A DNA stretch of 64,000 bases from Lingula anatina (lineage: Eukaryota; Brachiopoda; Lingulata; Lingulida; Lingulidae): assembly GCF_001039355.2 (NCBI RefSeq), contig NW_019774203.1:377164-441163 (forward strand), given 5' to 3'. The position numbers and the translations under genes are program-made. Positions 21,508-35,395 of the stretch are shown one piece after another (within the stretch, counting starts at the first letter, position 1; each line of letters opens with the position of its first letter). The notes under the pieces are model-generated. The model was given only the letters and a program-made list of their open reading frames with translations, made no database searches and had not been told where the DNA came from.

Positions 21508-23003
21508 ATGTGCAAGGTTTTGATTGTTTTGGCCATCTCATTGGCGATAGCTTGTGCCAGCGATTCACCAGGGTAAGTGTATTAGCAAACATACGTGTGT
21601 TTACTTTATCTTTATTCGGAAATTATTTAAAGGCTGGCAACAAAATTGTGGTTACAAGAGCAATGCGTTTGTTTGGAGTCGTGGCGTTAACTGGGAGTAA
21701 TTGTAAGTCGGTGCTTTACTTTAATTCCAAAAGCAAGACACGTTTTCGATGAGTTTTATTTTGTTGTGTATGAACTGGGTCCTAATATGTTGGGTTCAAA
21801 GCAGGAATTACTACCTTTAATGACCAACACTGTTTAGGATATTATTAAAATACCTGTATTTTGTAGCCATCGGATCATTTCCAAATACTTTCAAGTGTGC
21901 AAAATTATTTCTCTGTATCATATTATTGCTTTAATTTATTTTAATTTCTATCACCCATTGTATTTGGATTTTATAAAAAGCTAATTTCATATATTCCAAA
22001 AGATATGGAGGCTAGAAAAAGGAGCTACAGGGATAGATATTCCACGAAAACTTAAAGCGAGCTGACGATCTTTAACCTACATGTAGCTGTCAAATGCGAA
22101 CTCGTCTTTTCAATTGGTATAAAATATGCGTAATCGTATCCAAAAGCGTTCTCTGCTAGATCAAATTTGAAATTTTCTTGGTCCCAACAAAAATTTGTTG
22201 CTCTCTCTCCCCCTCATTCAAGAACTAGGAACACCCAGGTGTGACAGTCAACAAGTTTGCTGTCATAAAAAGTGTAGCTTAAATCATGTTAACTCGAGAC
22301 ATGACTGTCGGGCAATGTCACAAACCTACATTTAAATCCCTACAGAGTGCCCCTTAGGTCTAAAAGCGTGGATACATTAAGCTTGTTTAACCATCAAACA
22401 CCGTTCATCATGCTTACAAGTCATCCTAGGAAAAAAAAACAGTTCACAACCAGTGCTTGTTTAATATATATTTACAGATACGGCAAACGACGCTGTGCCC
22501 AAGGAAACAGCGGCATAGGGAACATCGGCTGCAGAAACAGCGGCAACTATAACGTTGGCTACGGAAACAGCGGCGTTGCCAACCGCGGCAGCGACAACAG
22601 CGGCGTCGTTAACCGTGGCAACACCAACAGCGGCGTTGGTAACTACGGAGCTCGAAACAGCGGCGTGGGAAATCGTGGGTATGGCAACAGCGGCGTCGGT
22701 AACTATGGTTACGGGTACAGCGGCGTGGGAAACAGCTATCACCAACGTAATGCTGGTTATGGAAATGGTCAATACAGCAGTGGGTATGGTAATAACAATG
22801 GGTATGGACGAAGGTACGGAAGTTCTGGATACGGTAATCGCAACAGTGGGTACGCCAACCGTGGTGCCTACAACAGTGGGTACGGCAACCGTGGTGCCTA
22901 CAACAGCGGAATAAACAACAAGGGATATTTCAACAGTGGCGTCGGCAACTATGGCGTTTACAACAGCGGAGTAAACAATGGAGCAGGCAGAAGCTATCAC
23001 TAA
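21508..23003 (+). CDS. secreted XNXGX pentapeptide-repeat protein (196 aa)
   Basis: Coding exons 21508-21572 and 22478-23003, joined with a GTAAGT donor and a TTTACAG acceptor in matching phase. The first exon encodes a signal peptide (MCKVLIVLAISLAIACA). The mature chain starts SDSPGYGKRRC, with a dibasic site at 25-27. Residues 31-105 are fifteen consecutive five-residue units XNXGX (GNSGV, ANRGS, DNSGV, VNRGN, TNSGV and so on), 106-142 is a looser Gly/Tyr/Asn stretch, and 143-192 gives ten more units (YNSGY, GNRGA, FNSGV). Units alternate NSG with N[RYK]G, a ten-residue period. Only two Cys outside the signal peptide. The pattern equals the Pfam Pentapeptide_2 / mycobacterial MPTR repeat; in animals it could be a structural matrix or mucus protein. 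Function unknown; gene structure is well supported. Confidence 0.85.
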
Positions 23004-23760
23004 GCATGACGTAGAAGACACATTGGAATTAGGTAAGTACCGACAAGACACAGTGTCCTTCAATACCGAAACCAAAAAAAATATATCATATTCAAACAAA
23101 GTAGGTGTACACGTTTGTGAGGATCTCAGCTGTTATTAAAAATAGTCAATTATGTGTGTTCTATAATTCTTTATTAAGTTCTCCATGTTATCAAGCCGAG
23201 ACAAAGTACATTTTTCTGGCTGAAAATTCCCACAAAATTTTCAAGTTACGTTCAACTGCTGCGTACAACTGCAGCCAATGTTTTATGCATTACATGCATC
23301 CGTTGCATGAAGCACGTATTGTCTCATACATTATATGTAGTATATGCATAATTGTTTCTCTGAGTATAGCAGTTACGGAACGAATATTTCACGTCAGCAT
23401 TTTCCAACAGTTTCTGTAAAAAAAATGACGTCCATAGTCCGCATAGTAGCTCCAATAAATGCAGCGTTAAATAAAATGTTTCCCACGAGCCTACAATATA
23501 TATTAATAGCGACAGTACTGCAGTCACATAAATTTCGAAAATAAATAGCATTTTATTTCACTTTTCAGATCCAAAACCAGGTTGATACCAGAGAAGATAT
23601 CCCGGGAGTTTATACGCTACTTTCCTCTACATGTATCTATGGACAAAAAGGAACTTGGCATCGATTTCTGTCTATATTTTTGAAATAGTGTATCATTTGA
23701 ATGAAATTGGAATTAAATACTATTCGTTCAAATCGTGGACTTTTTGTCTAGTGTTGTTTA
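23004..23760 (+). other. 3' UTR with an intron, pentapeptide-repeat gene
   Basis: A strong donor (AG then GTAAGT at 23033) lies 29 nt after the stop, and a good acceptor (CACTTTTCAG) ends at 23568, so the 3' UTR probably continues in an exon from 23569. An ATTAAA at 23712-23717 may be the polyadenylation signal. The intron position, under 50 nt after the stop, would not be expected to trigger nonsense-mediated decay. Confidence 0.45.
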
Positions 23761-25336
23761 TCGAATCTGATGCATTCTTATGATGAAAGGTTTGATTTTT
23801 TTCTGTTTTCTTTTCTAGATAATGATACAAGCATTTTCTCTCCATGATAAATTTCATTAACCACAACAGAATGTGTTATTGTTGTAAAATAAATCAAATG
23901 GTCTGCCTCTTTTTAGAATATATTCATTTTGTTTGGGAACAGTTCCAACATTGTGTTCCCGTCGTAAAATACACGTTAAGTGTCTCGTTTCCTACCGAAG
24001 ATTTACTATCTGCTTATAAAACTCGTTAGCATACAGGTGTGTTTTACAGCTTCAGTGTACAATTATAATAGCATTTAAAAGGACAACAACTCTCCATATG
24101 AGACCCATGTTTTACAATAAATACATTGTGAGTAACCCATGGAAATATCATAAATTCTTTTTTTTTCACCTAAAAGGCGGTTTTAGCAATTATTGTGGAA
24201 TCTGTGCCTGCCATCGAACCACTTGGCCTCCACAGATTGCTACCCTCTGTAATAATCTCTTAAGAGATAATTACAAAAACCAAACTTTTTTTAGAAAAAA
24301 AAACTTTTAAGAGAAAAAAACAAAACAAAACAAAAACAAAAAACAAGAGCTAACTTTGAATGTTGGTAAGGAATATCGTTGACCGTTGGTAAGCATGGGA
24401 GATTTGTCGTTTTAACTTTACCCCAGGAAAAAACATTTTGGCCCAAAATGAACAGTTGTGATCCCTATATAAAGCCTGTAACTGTATTATCTAATACAGG
24501 GTAACCTATCTCCTCTGTTATAATTCTAACAAAATACATGCCATCCTTCGTGTTAACGTTTTCTCGTGCCGGTAATTACTTTACCTCAAGGCAACATCGG
24601 TGTTTAGGAAATCGTAAAATTGCTTGTTTAAAATGCTTTAAATGCATACAGCACAAAATGTCTACTGTCGTAAGAGAAGTGAGACGTGATGTACCATCCT
24701 CAATTTTATGTTTGATTATAACTTTATTGTCTTCAACTTGTGAGAAAAAGCTTCAAAATTTGTGTTGAAATTAAAATTGGCATGTGGTTCAATGGTTAAG
24801 ACCATTATTAGTTTTAAATACTATATACATAGTATTGTATTCAAATGTTCTAAAAAATATTTCTACTTTGACTGTTCATTTAGCATCTTATCCTACCAGG
24901 TAAAATTACAAGGTATATATTGAATTAATGGCAAGCATTTCGAGTATATCCGTCCAATAATATGAGTGTAAACAAAGTGAATAAAATATACCACATGGCG
25001 TTAATATTGCTTAATCATATGTGTAACGGACCGAAAAATGTGATGTTAATCAGGTCGTTGCTATGGTAACCAATTCTCCTACAACATGTGGCGTTGATGG
25101 CGTAGTTTATATCCAGCAATAGCGCGCACGAGCCCATACATTCAATCACTCACACAAGTACGCACGCACACACACGCAGTTTTTTTACTTCATTTTCAGG
25201 TCCACGCTTGTCGATCTCCAGACATTCAAAGGTTCTTTGTTGGAAGGTCGTCATGGTTACAGGCAAAAACCACCAATCCAGCACCTCCTTTTTGCCACGC
25301 CCTCAGAAAAAGTGTTCTGTTGAATGACACAGTCCC
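23761..25336. other. intergenic region and 3' UTR side of the CAP-EGF gene
   Basis: No gene recognised. It includes an A-rich tract (24297-24345) and a near-palindrome centred on CTCTTAAGAG at about 24256. From about 25100 the sequence is homologous to 60280 onward, including a CA-rich tract, and probably belongs to the 3' UTR or flank of the minus-strand gene. Confidence 0.45.
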
Positions 25337-28300
25337 TTATACCAATATGAATTTGAAAGGACCTGTAACAAATAGAATCCCAATTTGATACGATTGTTGA
25401 AAATAATGCACCTGTGCCTATAGGCGCAGCAGAGACAAGTTCTCTTCAGTGCCCAAAGATAAATACAGTCACCATATCAAAATGTCTGAAATAACGACAG
25501 GAAAATGGGTATTTAAGTACAGTGAGAGACCACTTAAGAGACATTTTATTGTCACTTTAAGTGCTTTTCTTTCCGTCTATTAAATAGATGAGTACACGTT
25601 TTATATCATTTTGGGCCGGTAGTATCTACTAATTGAAGTGTTAGTGATTGCGCCATCGACATATTGTCCACAGGCACTGTGACTTTACAGAACTTCCACG
25701 TGTAATTAGTCACTATTATTTCCTAACATAAATATTCTGTGTCGTACACACCTTTATACACATGAGTCACCCCTTTTCTCGAACTGATATAAAATTATTC
25801 ACAATTTTTCAGCGTCGAGTTGGATTTGCCCAAAAATCATAAACTTTTCTGTAAAACATTTAGTTCGAAATTTCCACCATATCGAGCGTCTCTGCAAACC
25901 TATCCTTATTATTTACTCGAAAGAAGAAAATATCAATAAAATTGAAAGTTGATAGAGAACTCCAAAATGGGATATTTTTTTCTGTGAAACATGTTTATGT
26001 CATCTAAAAGATTTAATGGATATCAGTGCTTTTAATTATTTGATAGTTTTTCGGCTATTTTCGGTAGTTTACGTACCTATATGGCTTTCACAAAGTTCTC
26101 CCGTGTATTCCCGGGGGCAGTGACACTTGCACAAAATGTTGATGAAAGTTCCGCCATTTTGACACGTTCGATGGCATATATAATTAACTGAAGTAAAAAA
26201 AATGAAGTATTTTGTTCTGTTGGAAAAACCTGTCATCCTGATGTAATTTTACTTTTCTGCATGTAAAATTGACTTTTCAAGGAAAAATTACAAATCGACA
26301 TTTAATTCCTGTGTAAAATATACAGATACTAGTGCTCATTATAATATTGAATAACGCTCATTTTCTTGTAAAAAAATCACAATGCATTTGATCTTGAGAA
26401 ATATTTCAATAAAAGATCAAATAAAATCCAAATAAATAGGTTATTTTTTACCTACAACAGAAAACCCAATATTCAAAAGAAGATAAAGAAACGCACCAAA
26501 TTGACATAAGGCTCCATCGCATCCGGGCGGACATATACATTCACACGTATTTTGGTTCAGGACCCCGCCGTTATAACACTGTTTATTACAACCTGAGCCG
26601 AGGGCTGGAAATTTGTGTAAAATAAACATGATGTTTTGTCGATTACAAAATACTGAGAATTTCCAAATGTTGACAAATTCAGGGCTGGGGATAAGAATAA
26701 AATAGTCCCACTTGTATTTATTATTTTTTTCATAGAAAAATACATTTATCTCGACAGATCATGACAATTTCATCTAGGTTTTATCCTGTATACTACTAAA
26801 TGTTCATCAAAGAAAAAAGTAGAGAGATAGAGAGAGAGAATGAGAAACGTTGTTTATAATTATAAGTGAGGAATGGAAACAACCTCGACACGAGAGGGAG
26901 CACGTGCGTGTGGTGTGTGTTCGTTTGAGAGAGAAAGAGAGAAGGAGAGAAAGAAAGAGATAGAGAGATTGCAGGAAAAGCACCGAACGAGAGAGAGAGA
27001 GAGAGAGGGAGAGAGAGTGGGTGCTTTTCTTACGTTGGTCACACAGATCTCCAGTCCATCCCGGGCGACAAGAACACGTGCAATCAGGCTGCAGTTGACC
27101 ATTGACACAATTCTTGTTGCAGCCTCCTGAATGGTGAAATGAACAGCCTTCACATCATGCGATTCGTGAAAGTTAATCTTAAAAGCCAGTTAAAAAACTT
27201 GACATAAATATCTCTTCACTGTATATCGTTACCGTTATCAGTTATCGTTCATATCATAAGAGGCATATAAAGCGTTTAAAAATAAAAAGTTTGAATGCGC
27301 TACTATGGATGAGATGTAATGCCTTATCTGTTGAGTGTATATTTTGCTTATATGTTGCACCTGTTCTGAACATCTGAACGTTTTGTTTGTTTCACTCACG
27401 TTGCGAGCACGTGGGACCGGTCCATCCGGGGTAGCAGAGACAGGTGCACGTGGCAGGGTTCACGACCCCATTCATACACGTTTTGGTGCACAGTCCTAAT
27501 TGTAGAAGAACAATTCAATTAACATCTAATGCACAGGTGAAGACCCAGTTTCTGCTGCTTATGTACCAGAGGGAGAGAGAGAGAGTAATAAAGGATGTTC
27601 GTCGTTCACGCACATCCAGTTTGTTGCGGAGGATTAATTAATTAATTCGAATATGACGAAAAAAATTACACAAGAGAGAGAGAGAGAGAGAGAAATGGCG
27701 ATGAAGATGACGAGATGGAGAAGAGTCCGTGTCTCATATCTACAGGCAACGTGAAATAATTACACAACCATTTCAGTTATTTATACAAGAAGATACACCA
27801 CACTTGGTGTGTTTCAGTCAACTCACGTTTAGTACAGAGCGTTCCAGTCCAACCAGGCTCGCAGCGACACGTGCAGCTTGGTACGTGCAAGGTTCCATGT
27901 GGACCGCAGTTCTTCTGACACACTGAAAAAAAAAACGATATGACATTTATTGCTTTGCGGCTGTATACATATATCCTATTTAAGATGTTACATGTGATTC
28001 ATACTCGAAAATCACATCACATTTTTAAAATCTTTTTCTACAATGAGTATGTATCCTCGATGCATGAACACTGGCGGATTTAGTAAAGAAACAGAAAGAA
28101 AAAGCAAAAGTTAATAAAAAATTGTTACTCGTTATCTATTTATTTTTTACAAAAGTTTTTTTACAAAAGATTTTTAACTACCTGGTATCCTCCACGTGTC
28201 CGATACTCACCGGTACTTGGGGTATTGCAATCAAGTCCTGTCCATCCGGGTGGACATTGACAACTGCAGTCTGGACGTTGTGTGCCACGGACACAATTGT

Positions 28301-31300
28301 TGGGACACTCCCCTGGAACGAGGAAACAATATGAAACAATCACGAGTGATGTTACAAACCCTGGGAAAACCAGGCGGTAGTAGTACAGGGTGGCGGCACT
28401 CTTCTGAAATGAAACGAGTTTCAGACGGCTGCGTGTACACATTCCCTGCATGGGGTAGACAATCACAAGTGATCTACAGATGATAAACACCCCATGAAAA
28501 CCAGTTTCCAACGGCAGAGGTACTTATACGGGGCGGGTTACTCGCCTGAAATGAAAGCAGTCGGGTCTATGATATAGCTACTACCATTTGGGATTTGCAG
28601 AGAATGAGAATAGGTGTATTTATATTCCCTGCCTCACTGGGTCTTCTCTATGAGGTGGTGTACCTCCTGTCTGGAACTCAAAAACCATTATTTTACTGCT
28701 ACTGGTTTTTGATATAGATACAAATAAAGATAATTTCCACTGTGGCATGGGCTTTTAGAACACTGACTCTTGCTTTTTGTTACAGGGATAAATGCCAAGA
28801 AGGAATCACTGGGACATTTAAGGGTAAACACAGGACAATTTAACTATGGGCTTTAATTGTTAACGTCCGTTAGTATAAATGTACAGTTGATAATATAATA
28901 GCAACTTGTAACACCAGCACACGCGCCATCTGAATGATTTTTTTTAGAATTCTTAATTAGAGATCAATATAGCACTAAATCACACACACAAACCACCCCA
29001 CCAATTGCCATTCATAATTTTTAAACGCTCATTGGTTTTTCAGCTGGTTCATAGGCCGCGCATGCTCACTCCATCTCGTTATCATTATCCAAAGCTTACT
29101 TTTATTACAGGTCGGTCCTGTCCAGCCGGGTTGACATACACAAGTACACCGTGGATAGTCCAGGTAGCCGTGTATGCATCGTTTGCTGCATCCACCCCCT
29201 AAGTCTGAGCAGAATTTAGTGAATGAAATTAGGAATTAGCGAGAAGTAGTAAAGAAAAAAAACGAGAAGTAAAAAGTTTTTGTTAAGGTCTTATTTGGGC
29301 ATGTCTGTGCCAGTATGCGAAAAAAAAAGAAGACAACAAAACTATAACGACAGCAAAATACAAATTATAAAGGTGCAGATAAAGTATCAATACATCGATG
29401 TCAATTTCAATAAAATAAAATTGAATACAATTAAATAATCAAATTATTTTGTTATTAAAAGTGAAGAATTGACCAGGTCAGATCCCTTGTACTGTATCAA
29501 GACGAGCAAAGCCACTAAAGGTACATGTACATTCAGACTGCACACATTGCAGTAGCTGGGTGGTCCAACTCTGCAGCGGATTTTAAAGTGCAATCAGTGG
29601 AATCAGTTGAATCAGCACACGTTAAGTACCCTCTCGAGGATGTGTGTCAGATACTAGTAATTAAGCTACTTACACTGATTGCACTTTTGAAAGGATCCCC
29701 CGCAGAGTTGGTTCGACCCAGCTAATACATCTACAATATGTGAATCTGAATGCGGTCTTACACCCCATTTCCATAGATTAGATCGACTTACTTTAGATCG
29801 ACCTAACTCCCTGGGGGTTCACGCTAAATAGCTGTCAGCCGGGCGGACACGAAAGTTAATTACCCCCTTACAGCTTGTAGTAGGCGGGACGGACATTTAA
29901 GTCGGATTATCTGAAAGTAATCTAGTGAGACTCCCCGCGGGGATATATCGATCTAAAACCTATGGGAATAGAGCCTAAGATATAAGGTGCATCTTGCAGA
30001 GAGCAACAGTTACCCTCTATTGACAGCGATGTAATACATATATAAAATAAATTCATTCATTCATAAATATGTCAAAAATATCTTACATTGGTCGCAAAGA
30101 GCTCCTCCCCACCTCGGGAAGCAGTTGCAAGTACAAGACTGGCTATCCAAGGTGCCATACACGCACTGCTTGTTACACACCCCTGTGAGAAACATTTGTG
30201 ACTTGAATCGTTATTTGCATTAACACATTGTCACGGTTAACTAGCTTGTAATAATGATTAATGTTCGTAAAACATAATATTCGTGCAGAAGGTAAGAAGA
30301 CAACTGCAAGGCCCATGGGTATTTAAGGTAAGTATTAGTTAATCACCTTCACAATGTCCCAAAAAGTTTATTATTTAACCATTGTTACCCATGAAGTTTT
30401 TTTCTGAATAAAGATGTCAACGAAACTATGAACGAAACGTAACGGTTAAGCTTCTAAAACAAAATGATGACTTCTTAATTTATTAAGTGAGCCATAAATG
30501 GCAACACGCGTATATTTAATGCTCTGTTGAAGTGCCAAATAGATTGAAAGTCATAAAGCCAAATGTTTAAAGTCTAATCAGAAAGTAGACGAAGAATAAT
30601 ACAGAACCGTAACCTTTTACGTTTCATGACATATGATAACAATGAATATAACTTACGTTGGTCACACAAAGTCCCAGTCCAACCCTGGTTGCAGATACAC
30701 GTACAAGTTTGAGTGTTGAGGTTTCCGTTCGCACCGCAGTTTTTGGTACAAATCTCTGAAAAGGTAAAATACTAACTATTACAGGCCAACAACTGTTAAA
30801 AGCAATGCCAAATACACATAATAGCCGCAACTGGATGTCAAAAACGTTAACAATTCTTGACAAGTTACGATCACTAAGAATTTTACATGTACTTACGCTG
30901 GTCACACAAAGTCCCAGTCCAACCCTGGTTGCAGATACACGTACAAGTTTGAGAATTGAGATATCCGTTCGCGCCACAGTTTTTGGTACAGACCTCTGAA
31001 AAGGTAAATTTGAATGGAATTTGTCTATAAATCTTTTCAAACAAAACCATGGCTTTTCAAATGTATAAAGTAAAACATTTCTAAAAAATGCACTCATTCA
31101 GTTACTGAGTCAGAAATGGCAAAACTGATTAACATAAATTAAAACCAAAGTGTATAACTTCAACCAACAACTGAAAAATTAATACCCAAATGTCATAACC
31201 TTAAAACGTATTTGCTGACAGGGATCATAATGAATAAAACTTACGCTGTTCACACAAAGGTCCAGTCCAACCCTGGTTGCAGATACACGTACAAGTTTGA

Positions 31301-34300
31301 GTGTTAAGGTTTCCGTTCGCACCGCAGTTTTTGGTGCAGGTCTCTGAAAAGGGCAAATTTTGAATGGAATGTGACTATAAACCTTTTCAAATAAAACCAT
31401 GGCTTTTCAAATGTATAAAGCAAAACATTTCTAAACATGCACTAACTTAATTACTTATTCAGAAATGGCAAAACTGATTAACAGAATTAAAAAAACAAAG
31501 TATATAGCTTCAATTAACAATTGAAAAATTAGTGCCAAAATGACATTACCGTGAAACGTTTATATTTAATGACATGGACCATAATGAATATAACTTACGT
31601 TGGTCACACAAAGGTCCAGTCCAACCCTGGTTGCAGATACAAGTACAAGTTTGGGTATTGAGGTTGCCATTCGCGCCACAGTTTTTGGTACAGTCTACTT
31701 CTGAAAAAGGTCAATTTTAAATAGAATGTAGGTGCTTATCTTCTCAAACAAAACAAGTGCTTTCTCATAATGCTTGAATAACGAAGGATGATATTGCGCT
31801 TGAAAGTCAAAGGTCAAATATTTAGTAAACAACTTTATAAGTCATTGCCAAATACATACTGGATTTTAAAACGTTCACATGTAAAGAAAAGAATTACAAA
31901 GAATGTCACATATACCCACTCTGGTCACACAAAGGCCCGGTCCAACCTTGCTTGCAGATACACATGCAGGTTTCAGTGTTGAGATTTGCGTTTGCGCCGC
32001 AGTGCTTGACACAGATGGCTGAAAAACGTAACGGTTCACCTTCACAAACAAAACTATCATTGTCTGTAAACGTAAAAGTAAGCATAACTTATTTTATTAT
32101 ATAGTTTTTGTAGACATGATCAACACAACTTTGAAGATATCTAAAATATCCAAAATGTCAAAAAGAGAACCGTAACTGGATGTAAAAGCGTTTACACTCC
32201 ATGACGGGGATAACATATATCATGATATATGTGCAGTAGCGGATTTAGAGGAGGGATCGATCAGGACAGCTGACTGTAAAATACCAGACTGGAATATATA
32301 TCACATCGATATTCCCCTCTTGAAATTAGAATTTTGACTAGCTTAATCATATTTTTAAACATTAAAAAAGGGCACCAGTTTGCCCTCCAAAACCCAAAAA
32401 TTTTCGGGGCCCTTGAACAGGCCTCGAATCCCACGTCAAGGTGGGTTGGGGGGGGGGGGGGGGGCGCTGGTCGGCTTCGCATCTGAGGCCTGTCGTTCCA
32501 GACCCCCCCTTCCAATAATCTTGGATCTGCCTCTGCATGTGTATACTTACGTTGGTCACACAGAGGTCCAGTCCAACCAAGATGGCACATACACATACAC
32601 GTGGCACTGCTGATATAACCGTTCACACATTGTTTGTTGCATCCGTGGTCTGCAATTGTACATTCATATCAAGAAAAACTTCTATATAGGCGATGAAATT
32701 TCCGTGAGCGCTCTATGTATGTAACTTTATTTTCGAACTTTCACCGTATGATACTGATCAAGTTAAAATATTTCGATAGAACATGAATGTCAAATTCTTT
32801 TCACGGTCTTCAGGTAGGTGCACATGTTCATTGGGACTAATATTTTCGATGTCACAATGAATATACAGTTTCTGTCATACATGTGATGCAACTTTCACAC
32901 TTACCACCACAAGCTGATGGGTTAATTTTACATTCGTATGCTGTGACTGAAAGACAAAATAAAAATTGCATAAAATTGTTAATATTGAATGATGTGTGCA
33001 CTATAGCCCTTATATATATATAATTTTTTATCTACCTGACAGTAATATAACTTGCATGTGCACCATTTATTGATGTATGTAGGAAAGGCATGGTTTCTGT
33101 AAATTTTCACTTGTGGCCCAAACAAACAAACAAACAAACAGACAGACACTTAAACAGATAGTTAAACAAACACTCAATACATTTTAGCGATCCTGATAAA
33201 CATGATTTCAATCCTGAACTTACTGCAGAGTTTTTTGTCTGGTGTACATCCACCGGTTCCTTCGGGGCACCGAGAGCAGCCATCACCATTGATGTACGGT
33301 TTTTGAAACATGTAGTTACCTCTTCATATTTACGTACGATAAAAACATGAATTGTTCATAGATGAGTCACATTTACCACAAAAATATTTTACATGAACAC
33401 AAAAATGTTTATTCCAAACTCATGATATTTAGATCGACGAATTAAGACTGATAAGTATATATAGGTGTAACTAGGAACAGTAGTCTGTTTCCCATTACTT
33501 TGTACAGGCGACATTCGCCCCATATACTAACCCCAATACTTCAACTAACCCTAACCTGTACTAATCATATGAGAGCCCGGACTTCCATTCGTAGGACTTC
33601 CATTCCTGTTACATCGGCCAGTTTTACCATTACATGCATGCGTAGATAGCGTTATGAGAACGTTACGCATTCACACAGAAGACATGACAAACAAACTAAA
33701 AAAAAACACACTACATACTCACCAAATCACACATGCGTGTGCGAGCGTGCTCACACTCAAACACACAGACACACAAACAACACTGACACACGCATGCACC
33801 CATGCACGCACACGCGCACATACTTACACAGGAAAATAGTGACAGACAACATTCCACCAGTTTGGGATCTGTTCAAAAGGCGATCCCGTGGAACAATAAG
33901 CAATGCCACACCCAAGGCGGTTACTTATGGCCCATACAACCTAGGAAATAAAAAGAACAAGGAATAGATCTTGAAAGCATGCCCCAGGAAGCAGATTGAC
34001 GGACTTTGTCCTAGAAGTCACTTTTTTTGTGCACACTGGTGTAAAAAAATCCCTCATTCGCCGTACGTAATAATTTTCAAACGAGAAAATCACTACAAGG
34101 TAAATAACTAGTTAACCAAATACAATTTGCCTGTATGTTCATATTTCAACATTGTTCCTACCTATACCATGTTTCTTCTCGTAATTTACTTCACGCATAT
34201 GCTAAATATAAGGCAGGAATTAAGATCGGCACTGAGAAGGTTGAAGAAGTTGTACATATTAAGTATTTTGGTTCGATTAAAACGGTTGATGGAAACTCAA

Positions 34301-35246
34301 CAGCGGATGTTAAATGAGAATCGGAATGGCAAAGGCCAAAAGAAATGAACTGGTTAATATCTGGAAGGTCAAAAGTACACCAAACGGTGTTAAATGTGAA
34401 ATTAGCGAAGATTTTGATATGGCTTGTGCTCATATATGGGTATTAAAAGGGATGGGTAATAAAAAAAAAAAAGAGGAGAAACGAAAAGAAGCAGCTGAAA
34501 TGTGTATTTATCGAATAATGTTACGCATATCGTGGCGGGAAACACGAACAAGCGACAGTGTTCTTGGGGAACTCGAACTTGAGCATGAATTATAGAACAA
34601 GATCAAAGAAAGGAGGTTTATTTTTCTAGACCACCAGCAGCAACTGTACAAATCAGAGTTGCTTACATCAGCAATTCAAAGAGACCAGGTAAAGAGAAAA
34701 CGTGGCAGGTCGAGGTTTAGAAGGAAGACTAACACACATAAAGGGGCAAGAAGAAGTTAAATAGAGGACGGCAGTAGACAAAAAGAAGTGTTTGTGTGTG
34801 TGTGTGTGGGGGGGGGGGGGGCTTGGTGCATGGTACATGAAAAAATTTAATTAAAATAAAAATATCTTTCAAGCCGAAGAAGGGGTCATTAGTGGATATA
34901 CGTGCATAAACCTACTAAAATTATTGACTTAAATTTATTAACCATTATTAGAGCTGTTACCTGTTTATACTGCCCACAATGTTTCCCGGTTGCACACTTG
35001 TTTAAAAGGTATTCATAATATTGGACTTCCCCGTAAAAGCTGTCCACGACCATTTTTGCAATATCGTGCGGTTTATGGGCCGTGAAAGCTGGATACGGAA
35101 AGAGATTCTGACCTCTGTACTGCGGTGTGCTGAAGTCGTAAGGGCAGCCGGTGAGGTCGACGGTGCCGTGAGCCCATATGCATCTGTTGGCGTACGCCTG
35201 GGCGTCGCAGTTGGCTAAATCATCGTCCCATACCTAGAACAACAGT

Positions 35247-35285
<39 letters not shown>

Positions 35286-35339
35286 CGGAAAAGCCCTCAG
35301 AGGGCACAGTTCTGGGCCAAGGTAATTACATATAAATCC

Positions 35340-35395
<56 letters not shown>

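Larger units (their letters stand above)
26077..32649 (-). other. array of 14 EGF-like exons
   Basis: Each exon is 93-111 nt, begins and ends in phase 1, and encodes one six-cysteine module. Modules 3-6 (31700 to 30657) are especially alike (TKNCGANGNLNTQTC), pointing to recent exon duplication within the gene. The last two modules (NKQCYNGGVLNQNTC and CHRTCQNGGTF) are more like canonical EGF. Phase-symmetric exons allow gain or loss of modules without frame change. Confidence 0.85.

Noticed and set aside
22347-22477. Possible upstream start of the pentapeptide-repeat frame at 22347
   Set aside because: The segment lies before a good acceptor and encodes no signal peptide, whereas the exon at 21508 supplies one in phase.
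22461-23099. Long open frames antisense (212 codons) and in another + frame (119 codons) of the pentapeptide-repeat exon
   Set aside because: They are by-products of the short-period DNA repeat; the frame with a signal peptide and splice agreement is the real one.
25303-25316. Alternative terminal exon of the CAP-EGF gene starting at 25316 (EHFF and stop)
   Set aside because: Its acceptor is weak and the paralogue encodes different residues there, whereas the acceptor at 25363 leads to an octapeptide identical in both copies.
33727-33967. Histidine/threonine-rich frames through CA repeats at 33654-33967 and 47343-47531
   Set aside because: Low-complexity translation of microsatellites.
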